Source of the DNA: JBGSZX01 sp964640545
GTDB lineage: Bacteria > Bdellovibrionota > UBA2428
DNA: 8,264 nucleotides
Direction of reading: 5' to 3'
Assembly: GCA_964640545.1 (NCBI GenBank)
Contig: CAZXHL010000117.1
Span: 1-8,264, forward strand
Within the stretch, counting starts at the first letter, position 1, and every line of letters begins with the position of its first letter. The notes beneath the pieces are model-generated. The model made no database searches, had not been told where the DNA came from, and saw only the letters and a list, made by a program, of their open reading frames with translations. A program made the translations under genes and the position numbers. Of this stretch, positions 1-5,183 are shown in pieces.

Positions 1-355
1 GAATTGCCTCTGCACTCGACTCAAGCTTTACTAACTTTCTTATTCGCTGAACCACACCCTGCTGGTAAAAATAGAATGGGTACATATGACCATTGGCCTT
101 TGTAAGAAACCATACTGCTAATTTTTCAGGCCCCCGCTTAGACCCATTTTCCAGAAGATCTACATTGCCTGTTTTCGGAGCATGCTTCACAACAAACTGC
201 TCCCAGGATTGAATTGCCGCACTTTCGATGTGGACGATCATCAAATCTTCTTTGCAGGAATCAGCATAAACTGAAGGCAACAAACCAAGAGCAATGAATA
301 AGCCGAAGAAAAATCTCCAGCCAGTATTTTTAGATCTCTTAGTTCCGATTTTCAT
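1..355 (-). CDS. Secreted protein of unknown function, 3' end missing (cut by left window edge)
   Basis: An open frame runs on the minus strand from an ATG at 355 to the window edge, giving 118 complete codons without a stop. The N-terminus is a convincing Sec signal peptide: a basic n-region (MKIGTKRSKNTGWR), a hydrophobic core (FFFGLFIALGLLPSV) and a cleavage site after VYA, just before DSCKEDL. The mature part is soluble in character, with aromatic and basic residues (for example HMYPFYFYQQGVVQRIRK), so a periplasmic or exported location is likely. I do not recognise the family. The start is chosen because the signal peptide begins there. The ribosome site is weak: GAGG directly abuts the ATG, and no better start lies upstream. 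It is followed upstream by the PilZ-protein stop at 496, leaving 140 bases that could hold its own promoter. Confidence 0.7.
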   Translation of the reverse strand, partial: MKIGTKRSKNTGWRFFFGLFIALGLLPSVYADSCKEDLMIVHIESAAIQSWEQFVVKHAPKTGNVDLLENGSKRGPEKLAVWFLTKANGHMYPFYFYQQGVVQRIRKLVKLESSAEAI

Positions 356-495
356 CCTCGATTTCCAACCATATACTGTATCGGGAGAATGGCCCCAAAA
401 ATTAAGCCCTTTTTCCACCGTAAACATTGAAAATCATTAGGACATTCCCCATTTTAAGGAGCAATAACCAGCCCTGGGGCGAACCGGTAGGTGAA
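356..495 (-). other. Intergenic stretch between the PilZ gene and the secreted-protein gene
   Basis: These 140 bases must contain the end of the PilZ transcript and any separate promoter for the secreted-protein gene. I see no stem followed by a T run that would pass as an intrinsic terminator; GCCCCAGGGC near 471-480 has only a two-base loop. A weak minus-strand promoter candidate is TTGGGG and TATATG separated by 17 bases just upstream of the ATG at 355. Neither box matches consensus well. Confidence 0.3.
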
Positions 496-756
496 CTAAG
501 CAGCCATGACCGTCTCATTTTTCATATATTGCCTTAGCTTTTTACGAGACTCTGAGCCCATCTGGACTACTCTGAGTCCGTATCTTTCACCATTCTCAGC
601 TTGGTCCTTACGAACCACTTCAGCCCGGCAATGAACAATCTTCAATGGTTCCAGTTGAAATCGCAAATCCAAGAGCTGCCCCTGTCGAAAATTACCTTCT
701 CCGTCCCTAACGGATGGCAAATCTATCAATAGCCCGTCATCAGAAAGATTCATCAC
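496..756 (-). CDS. C-terminal part of a PilZ domain, in a different frame from its N-terminal half
   Basis: This 86-residue frame begins at GTG 756 (ATG at 753) and overlaps the stop codon of the upstream membrane-protein gene. Its first residues, NLSDDG, are the (D/N)xSxxG motif of PilZ domains. They are followed by beta-strand-rich sequence (LLDLRFQL, IVHCRAEVVRK, RYGLRVVQM) and a C-terminal helix (ESRKKLRQYMK), as in the second half of PilZ. A PilZ domain cannot start at this motif: the first strand and the arginine motif are missing. They are found at the end of the upstream frame (PPRFLASAPAQVRTHKG). Reading this frame a little further upstream gives GYSYISRV directly before MNLSDDG, which continues that strand naturally. 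I therefore take this as the downstream piece of a broken 242-residue protein rather than a free-standing gene. Translation by coupling at the stop/start overlap is possible but would give half a domain. Confidence 0.75.
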   Translation of the reverse strand: MMNLSDDGLLIDLPSVRDGEGNFRQGQLLDLRFQLEPLKIVHCRAEVVRKDQAENGERYGLRVVQMGSESRKKLRQYMKNETVMAA

Positions 757-1223
757 ACGAGAAATATAACTATACCCTTATGTGTGCGCACTTGTGCAGG
801 TGCGCTTGCCAGAAACCTTGGAGGCGTGTTCCACCATCTGTATTCAGGATGGACCAAAGCCTTCTTGGCATTTCCAACAAACCAGAACCCCTGACTTGTT
901 AAAAACAAGCCTGTCGCGACAAAACTTAGCGAAACCCCACTTAGACTTTGGCTAGCGTGAAATGCATTGAAGGCCTCCCAGCTAGCCAACAAGCAAAAGG
1001 CCGGAAGAAAAATCAAAGTTTTTTTAGAAGCATTAATCACAAAAAGTAATCCACAAAATCCAGCCAACAGAAAGGCCGAAGTTTCATAATTAAAAACGAC
1101 TCCCTCTCCCGAAGACATTAGGACTCCAAATTGATCCACCCGAAACATCCTTAAAAACGGTGCAGCCATTAAAAACAAAAATGAGATACTTAATAGGTAT
1201 AGCTGCCACGGTCGTTTTTTCAT
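753..1223 (-). CDS. Four-helix membrane protein carrying the first half of a PilZ domain
   Basis: This frame encodes 156 residues starting MKKRPWQLYLL. The start at 1223 is preferred over an in-frame ATG at 1244 because a strong AAGGAG lies five bases upstream of 1223. Hydrophobic segments are near residues 7-25, 48-66, 69-88 and 97-117, with a basic cytoplasmic N-terminus. After the last helix a cytoplasmic tail (residues 118-156) has the PilZ opening: PPRFLASAPAQVRTHKG resembles the usual 'PRxxxxxPxxV' strand. The first arginine of the RxxxR c-di-GMP motif is absent: asparagine 132 sits four residues before R136, and the only nearby upstream arginine, R129, is seven residues before R136. 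This copy may therefore bind the nucleotide poorly or not at all. The frame ends at TGA 753-755, within the overlapping start of the next ORF. The last residues, IVIFLV, look like out-of-frame readthrough rather than PilZ. The most likely role is a membrane-tethered c-di-GMP-type effector; its target is unknown. Confidence 0.75.
   Translation of the reverse strand: MKKRPWQLYLLSISFLFLMAAPFLRMFRVDQFGVLMSSGEGVVFNYETSAFLLAGFCGLLFVINASKKTLIFLPAFCLLASWEAFNAFHASQSLSGVSLSFVATGLFLTSQGFWFVGNAKKALVHPEYRWWNTPPRFLASAPAQVRTHKGIVIFLV
755..777 (-). other. Probable -1 frameshift site inside the PilZ gene
   Basis: The switch between the two PilZ frames must lie here. The downstream frame has a TAA at 778-780, just upstream of the G run, and the upstream frame stops at 753-755. 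Adding one G to the GGG at 775-777 gives THKGYSYISRVMNLSDDG and a continuous protein of 242 residues. No X-XXY-YYZ slippery heptamer is in register, so programmed -1 slippage is not supported. A homopolymer sequencing error or a real inactivating deletion are the main options. Confidence 0.7.
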
Positions 1224-1228
1224 TAGGT

Positions 1229-1234
1229 CTCCTT
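1229..1234 (-). promoter_or_regulatory. Shine-Dalgarno AAGGAG setting the start at 1223
   Basis: The minus-strand sequence AAGGAG lies five bases before the ATG at 1223. It is inside the longer frame that would start at 1244, which argues that translation begins at 1223 with MKKRPWQ. Confidence 0.8.
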
Positions 1235-1302
1235 CGTATTGCACACAAACGATTTATTGGTGCATAGACATCTAGCAGGTAATTTTTTGGGGGGATGGTG
1301 AT

Positions 1303-1338
1303 AGCCTAGGAGATTACAGTCAAAATAGGCTGACTCCT
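1303..1338 (-). repeat. Interleaved inverted repeats in the leader of the membrane-PilZ gene
   Basis: Three complementary pairs are packed in 36 bases. AGCCTA (1303-1308) pairs with TAGGCT (1326-1331). AGGAG (1308-1312) pairs with CTCCT (1334-1338). AGTCA (1318-1322) pairs with TGACT (1331-1335). The first two interleave, so in RNA they would form a pseudoknot-like fold. The third is a simple hairpin that excludes both. If transcription starts upstream near 1335-1340, part of this lies in the 5' leader of the minus-strand gene. It could equally be a DNA-binding site or chance. Confidence 0.35.
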
Positions 1339-1341
1339 TAA

Positions 1342-1371
1342 AATATAGTTTTTCTGAGGCTCACGGTCCAA
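1342..1371 (-). promoter_or_regulatory. Candidate sigma-70-type promoter for the membrane-PilZ gene
   Basis: On the minus strand TTGGAC (1371-1366) and TATATT (1347-1342) are separated by 18 bases. The -10 box matches five of six consensus positions and the -35 box is weak. Transcription would start about 110 bases before the ATG at 1223, leaving a leader that may include the inverted repeats. This is a by-eye match only. Confidence 0.25.
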
Positions 1372-1415
1372 TTAAGTTTGAATAAATTTTGAGATCAAGA
1401 TTCTTGCAATTCTCC

Positions 1416-1425
1416 ATGATATCAT
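1416..1425. repeat. Perfect 10-base palindrome ATGATATCAT upstream of the symporter gene
   Basis: ATGATATCAT ends nine bases before the symporter ATG at 1435. It contains TATCAT, which resembles a -10 box, but no good -35 box sits at the right distance. Its position would suit an operator; its short length means chance is a real alternative. Confidence 0.3.
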
Positions 1426-1434
1426 AGATTCATC

Positions 1435-2799
1435 ATGCAAAGACCGGCCCCCAAGAAGCTACCCGTATACTTGCTTTTCGTGTTCGCCCTTGGGCAGTTT
1501 GGATGGTCATTAGCCTCATTTTCCGTCGCGAATCTGCTGACTTATTTTTACATGCCGCCAGAAAATCTCGATGGCACCGGACTCTTTCCTGCCTACATTC
1601 CTCAAGGAGCGATATTTTTTTCACTAACAATTCTTGGATTACTTACTTTCGGATCGAGACTTTTTGATGCCGTCAAAGACCCTCTCATTGCCCACCTTTC
1701 AGATCGCAATAAATCAAAATTTGGAAGAAGACGTCTCTTCATGCTCATTGGAGCAACCCCCCTTGCCGCTCTTTCATTCTTAGTTTTTATGCCACCGGCG
1801 GAAACCATTAGCTCCTTGAATGTCATCTGGCTCGCCATTACTCTTCTCGTATTCTATATTTCATTCTCACTCTACGTGACTCCGTACAATGCTTTGATTG
1901 CGGAATACGGCCATGATGAGAACGAACGACTCAATATCAGCACCTGGATATCGATCACTTGGGCCTTGGGCTTTGCCCTCGGCAATCAGGTCTATGCTTT
2001 TCAAGCCTGGACACAGTCTGCTTTTCAAATCAGCTCTACCGCCGCCTTCCAAAACGTCTTGCTATTCTTTGGACTAACTGCCTGGATCTTGATGCTCCTA
2101 CCAGTGTTCTTGATCAACGAAAAAAAATACGCCAGCGTTTCAGAAAGTCACGAAAATATTTTCTCCTCCCTGAAAGCAACATGGTCTGACATTGCTTTTC
2201 GATTTTTTCTATTCTCCGATTTGTTTTATTGGATATCACTTACATTTATTCAGCTAGGAATGAACTATTATATTTTAGTCCTTCTAGAAATGCCCGCAGA
2301 AATGCTTTCACAACTTATGCTCTTGATGTTTGCTTTGAGTTTTGTCTTTTATGCGCCCATCAATTTACTAGCCAAAAAAATTGGGAAAAGGCCTTTGCTG
2401 CTTTTAGCCTTTGCCATTCTAGGCTGTGTCTTTCTGTTTATTTCTCAACTAGGGCATTTGCCCGTTAGCAAAGCATCTCAGGCTTACACCATTGTAATTT
2501 TCGCTTCCTTGCCTCTCGCCATATTTGGAATCCTACCGAATGCTCTCATTGCCGATCTTGCGCACAAGAGCTTTCTTAAAACAGGAAGCAATAGAACTGC
2601 GATGTATTACGGCACTCGAACGCTGGCAATGAAACTAGGGATCTCACTCGCCAATTTAATTTTTCCATCGCTACTACTCTGGGGTCGAGGCGTTGGAAAC
2701 GACCTCGGTATACGCCTCACAGCTTATACAGCTATTGTTTTCGCGTTATTTGGCTGGTTTTGCTACTACCGAGTTAAGTCTCCCAATCAGCCCCAGTAA
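1435..2799 (+). CDS. GPH-family (MelB-like, MFS_2) cation:sugar symporter
   Basis: This complete 454-residue protein is the usual length for a 12-helix inner-membrane transporter of the glycoside-pentoside-hexuronide:cation symporter family. The helix II to loop 2-3 signature is clear: LFDAVKDP (residues 76-83), then HLSDRNKSKFGRRR (87-100). Aspartates 78 and 82 align with the WDAxxDP pair of MelB (D55 and D59), which binds the coupling cation, so Na+- or H+-driven uptake is expected. The motif TPYNALIAEYGHDENER (149-165) is the conserved helix IV-V region. The N-terminus (FGWSLASFSVANLLTYFYMPP) matches the helix I pattern, supporting the start, although there is no clear ribosome site. A central cytoplasmic loop follows the sixth helix (near NEKKYASVSESHENIFSSLKATW). 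The substrate cannot be read from sequence; family members carry melibiose, xylosides, glucuronides and other compounds. It stands alone, diverging from the PilZ gene and converging on the CsgG/FlgT-like gene with a 6-base gap. Confidence 0.9.
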   Translation: MQRPAPKKLPVYLLFVFALGQFGWSLASFSVANLLTYFYMPPENLDGTGLFPAYIPQGAIFFSLTILGLLTFGSRLFDAVKDPLIAHLSDRNKSKFGRRRLFMLIGATPLAALSFLVFMPPAETISSLNVIWLAITLLVFYISFSLYVTPYNALIAEYGHDENERLNISTWISITWALGFALGNQVYAFQAWTQSAFQISSTAAFQNVLLFFGLTAWILMLLPVFLINEKKYASVSESHENIFSSLKATWSDIAFRFFLFSDLFYWISLTFIQLGMNYYILVLLEMPAEMLSQLMLLMFALSFVFYAPINLLAKKIGKRPLLLLAFAILGCVFLFISQLGHLPVSKASQAYTIVIFASLPLAIFGILPNALIADLAHKSFLKTGSNRTAMYYGTRTLAMKLGISLANLIFPSLLLWGRGVGNDLGIRLTAYTAIVFALFGWFCYYRVKSPNQPQ

Positions 2800-2805
2800 T
2801 TTCAC

Positions 2806-3732
2806 TCAATAGTCCCGCCCCATAATTTCAAATTCCATTGGAATACCTGTCGGTAAAAAGTAAGCGAAATCAAACTGGTCAATAGGCTCAAGAATAAATT
2901 CTCGATTCAAAGCGATGACCCTGCCCCACGAAGCCACAGTATCAACCCGGTAGATTTCAACCAATCCTTTCACTCTCCCTTGAGAGGATCCGTGTGCTCC
3001 TAAAATCTCAAAGATCATCCCTTGTTTAACACCGACATCAAATCCGCCGTTGATTTCAATGAGATGATTCTCGTCCTCTCTGAAGCTATCTGTCACCAGC
3101 CCCTGCCACCTTAAATGCCTCAACTTATCAGAAAGCATATTCGCCCCATTCCTTAAGGCGCTTCCAGTAACTTCAGACAAAGGCGTTTGGCTGGAAGAAA
3201 CAAAAGAGGCTTGAATGAAGCTGAGATAACTCAACCCAAATGAAGCATTTTTGTCTTTATAAGTGGATTTTGAGATCACACTTGCGACAATCCTCCCGCT
3301 GATCGGATCGACAGCCTCTAAATTTAGCGTCAGCAGAATTGATTTCACTCCAACATTAAAATCCAAGCCAATAGGTAAGAAATTTTCCATGGGAGAGAAT
3401 CCAAACCGTGCCCCACGATTTGAAATCAATTCAAATCCGATAACACTGGTATTCATTTGAAACTGTGAGTCCAATAGGTTTCGGGGTGACACCACAAATC
3501 CCTTTGAAACAGCAAGAGAATGTTCAAATTGCTCCTCAAGCAAATGAGAAAACCTTAACTCGTCAGCTCCTGTTGCTAACATATTTCCTGTTTTGATTTC
3601 GTTGACTGATGTGAGGAACTTGATTGGGGGTGGAGGGATGGGTTGTGGTTTGGGTGATTTAGACCCCTTTGGGTAAGCAGGCGAGGCAAGTAAGCACACG
3701 GAAAGACAAACGATAGCATGTAGCCGATTCAT
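2806..3732 (-). CDS. Exported CsgG/FlgT-like envelope protein
   Basis: This 308-residue protein starts at ATG 3732. That start is preferred over the in-frame ATG at 3765 because AGAGG sits eight bases upstream and the protein then begins directly with a signal peptide (MNRLHAIVCLSVCLLASPA). LSVC is not a proper lipobox, so a lipoprotein is unlikely. A proline-rich linker (PKPQPIPPPP, about 27-36) follows. Residues about 45-215 have the layout of CsgG-type domains: an alpha/beta start (FSHLLEEQFEHSLAV), a strand with 'LNLEAVDPISGRIVAS' (136-151), and a late helix ALRNGANMLSDKLRHLRWQG. Residues about 222-285 (LIEINGGFDVGVKQGMIFEI) match the small beta domain of FlgT and relatives, where 'iN.G...Gv..Gd.f' is characteristic. 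CsgG-type proteins act in outer-membrane secretion or flagellar and envelope assembly. The partner here is unknown, and no curli or flagellar genes are adjacent. The family assignment is by pattern and is moderate. Confidence 0.65.
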   Translation of the reverse strand: MNRLHAIVCLSVCLLASPAYPKGSKSPKPQPIPPPPIKFLTSVNEIKTGNMLATGADELRFSHLLEEQFEHSLAVSKGFVVSPRNLLDSQFQMNTSVIGFELISNRGARFGFSPMENFLPIGLDFNVGVKSILLTLNLEAVDPISGRIVASVISKSTYKDKNASFGLSYLSFIQASFVSSSQTPLSEVTGSALRNGANMLSDKLRHLRWQGLVTDSFREDENHLIEINGGFDVGVKQGMIFEILGAHGSSQGRVKGLVEIYRVDTVASWGRVIALNREFILEPIDQFDFAYFLPTGIPMEFEIMGRDY

Positions 3733-3740
3733 ATTGAAAA

Positions 3741-3745
3741 CCTCT
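3741..3745 (-). promoter_or_regulatory. Shine-Dalgarno AGAGG setting the start at 3732
   Basis: AGAGG on the minus strand lies eight bases before ATG 3732. It places the start at the signal peptide and removes eleven unlikely extra N-terminal residues (MTFTITIEVFN). Confidence 0.7.
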
Positions 3746-3791
3746 ATGGTGATGGTGAAGGTCACAAATGACAGTCATCTTACATGGGCTT

Positions 3792-3861
3792 AGCTTGCGA
3801 CTTTATTATCATCTAATTTCTCAGGGAGTGACTCAAGTTAATTTTAGACGAAGCTTGTGAC
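3792..3861. repeat. Imperfect direct repeat AGCTTGYGAC in the gap between two minus-strand genes
   Basis: AGCTTGCGAC (3792-3801) and AGCTTGTGAC (3852-3861) differ at one base and begin 60 bases apart. They lie between the Mpo1-like stop and the CsgG/FlgT-like start. A weak minus-strand promoter candidate lies between them: TTGAGT (3836-3831), 17 bases, GATGAT (3813-3808). No convincing intrinsic terminator is visible here. Confidence 0.3.
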
Positions 3862-3863
3862 TA

Positions 3864-4175
3864 CTAGTTCAGAGGTTTACGCATCAGCATCAAAGCCCAC
3901 ATCCGCCAGTCAGAAATAAACGACCAGTAGGGATATGAAAAAGAGGCAGGCTTATTTTTCTCAACAAAAAAATGTCCAACCCAGGCAAGTCCATAGCCTT
4001 GAATAATCGCAATAAACGCCAGTCCAACGGAGGCCCGGGCCAACGCCACCCCCAAAAGCAGAATGGCTAAACTTGTTCCGATAAAATGCAATCTACGATT
4101 AACTCGGCTAGAATGCTCCCCTAAGTAGAACTTCCAAAACTCATCATAACTATTTAAAATTACTTTATTATTCAT
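3864..4175 (-). CDS. Mpo1-like (DUF962) small membrane protein
   Basis: This complete 103-residue protein carries the DUF962/Mpo1 signature from end to end: FYLGEHSSRVNRRLHFIGT (16-34), then GYGLAWVGHFFVEKNKPASF (60-79), then YPYWSFISDWRMW (81-93). Histidines 21, 30 and 68 are the conserved family histidines, thought to hold iron. Two hydrophobic segments (about 32-49 and 51-67) place it in the membrane. Yeast Mpo1 is an Fe(II)-dependent dioxygenase in alpha-oxidation of 2-hydroxy fatty acids. Bacterial members are widespread and mostly uncharacterised, so the same chemistry is plausible but not shown. The gene diverges from the phosphorylase operon across 128 bases. Its start has no strong ribosome site, but it matches the family's usual N-terminus. 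Confidence 0.88.
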   Translation of the reverse strand: MNNKVILNSYDEFWKFYLGEHSSRVNRRLHFIGTSLAILLLGVALARASVGLAFIAIIQGYGLAWVGHFFVEKNKPASFSYPYWSFISDWRMWALMLMRKPLN

Positions 4176-4194
4176 AGATAACTTTCAAATTCGT

Positions 4195-4254
4195 ACCTTA
4201 TAGAGAATGCTCTGTTACAAAAGTCTCGTCAACACGACTAGCCACCTTATAGAG
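4195..4254. repeat. Perfect 11-base direct repeat in the divergent promoter region
   Basis: ACCTTATAGAG occurs exactly at 4195-4205 and again at 4244-4254, starts 49 bases apart, between the Mpo1-like gene and the phosphorylase operon. Read on the minus strand each copy is CTCTATAAGGT, containing TATAAG, a five-of-six match to a -10 box. The left copy would suit an Mpo1-like promoter with a short leader. Between the copies lies an imperfect inverted repeat, AGTCTCGT (4222-4229) and ACGACT (4234-4239). A regulator binding both copies, or a duplicated promoter element, would fit. Confidence 0.45.
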
Positions 4255-4303
4255 GCAAAAATGTCGAAAACTGTTAGCCATTTTATCAGGCAACTCCTAA
4301 GCT

Positions 4304-5167
4304 GTGGCCATGTTAGCAATCATCGGCGGAACTGGACTCTACAAACTTCCTAACCTCACCCAGATAGAAGAAATTCAAATGGAGACTCCTTTTGGCTCTC
4401 CATCCTCCCCAATTGTTAAGGGTGTGATTCATGACGCCCAAGTCCTTTTTCTGTCGAGACACGGAACGCAACACGGATTGCTTCCACACGAAGTCAATTA
4501 TGCCGCAAACCTTTTTGCCTTAAAGAAGGCGGGAGCCAAGGCCATCATCTCAATATCTGCCGTGGGAAGCCTACGAGAAAATTACAAGCCCGGAGATCTT
4601 GTCTGCATGGACCAGTACCTTGACATGACCAAAGGAAACCGGCGTATGAGTTATTTTGGGAGTGGAGTGGTCGCACACATTCAAAGTGCAACACCTGTTT
4701 CAGAAGTACAAAGAAATCTCATCATTGGCGCTTCCAAAAAAATTGATATGAATAGAACCTTACATGCCACAGGAACCTATGCCTGCGTAGAAGGCCCTAG
4801 GCTCGGAACCAAAGCTGAAAGTCACATGCTTCGCATTTTAGGAGCAGACATTGTTGGCATGACCAATGTCCCAGAAGTTTTTCTGGCTCGAGAAGCACAA
4901 CTTGCCTATTCCTCTATTGGCGTTGTCACCGATTACGACAGTTGGATGGAAGATTCGACCAAACATGTAGCCGTCGACCAAATTTTCAAAGTTTATTCTG
5001 AAAGTATTGCAGACGTCATCACCCTCATCGAAACTTGCATTGATGATTACGATGCAAATTCTACCGAGTCATGCGAGTCAAGAAAGTCTCTTCAAGGCTC
5101 TCTGCTGACACAACCTGAATCATTGTCGAACGAAAGCCGTGCTTGGCTATCCACACTTTTGAGTTAA
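4304..5167 (+). CDS. mtnP: S-methyl-5'-thioadenosine phosphorylase family protein
   Basis: This 287-residue protein belongs to the PNP/MTAP phosphorylase family at full length. It catalyses phosphorolysis of a 5'-modified adenosine to adenine and a 5-modified ribose-1-phosphate in the cytoplasm. Visible motifs in order are GGTGLY (8-13), TPFGSPS (28-34), SRHGTQH (51-57) with PHEVNYAAN (61-69), SAVGSL (85-90), CVEGPR (161-166), GMTNVPE (185-191) and TDYDSW (209-214). The TDYD aspartates recognise a 6-amino purine, so adenine rather than hypoxanthine or guanine is expected. That argues against ordinary PNP or methylthioinosine phosphorylase. The frame opens with GTG at 4304; an ATG two codons later (4310) gives MLAIIGGTG and is an equally good start. 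It heads an operon with two arsenosugar-type transferases (16-base gap), so its substrate may be a 5'-deoxyadenosyl conjugate rather than, or as well as, methylthioadenosine. Confidence 0.9.
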   Translation: MAMLAIIGGTGLYKLPNLTQIEEIQMETPFGSPSSPIVKGVIHDAQVLFLSRHGTQHGLLPHEVNYAANLFALKKAGAKAIISISAVGSLRENYKPGDLVCMDQYLDMTKGNRRMSYFGSGVVAHIQSATPVSEVQRNLIIGASKKIDMNRTLHATGTYACVEGPRLGTKAESHMLRILGADIVGMTNVPEVFLAREAQLAYSSIGVVTDYDSWMEDSTKHVAVDQIFKVYSESIADVITLIETCIDDYDANSTESCESRKSLQGSLLTQPESLSNESRAWLSTLLS

Positions 5168-5183
5168 TGATCAAACTATTTTT

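Noticed and set aside
755..780. Programmed -1 ribosomal frameshift in the PilZ gene
   Set aside because: The bases around CAT AAG GGT contain no in-register X-XXY-YYZ heptamer, and I see no strong downstream stem. A lost G in the G run explains the break more simply.
714..902. Plus-strand 62-codon frame across the PilZ locus
   Set aside because: It is opposite the membrane-PilZ gene, has no ribosome site and reads like random sequence.
1281..1300. Poly-T then G run (TTTTTTGGGGGG) as an intrinsic terminator or c-di-GMP riboswitch element
   Set aside because: No stem precedes the T run on either strand in the needed orientation, and the conserved GEMM riboswitch bases are not present.
1433..2468. 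Several open frames on both strands inside the symporter gene
   Set aside because: They lie wholly or mostly within a gene with strong family motifs and have no domain-like sequence; they are shadows.
3693..3732. Lipoprotein signal in the CsgG/FlgT-like protein
   Set aside because: The cysteines at residues 9 and 13 are not preceded by a valid lipobox (LSVC has valine at -1), and an ordinary cleavage site follows at SPA.
4176..4303. SAM or SAH riboswitch upstream of the phosphorylase gene
   Set aside because: The leader lacks the conserved multi-stem pattern of known SAM/SAH classes; only short weak pairings are visible.
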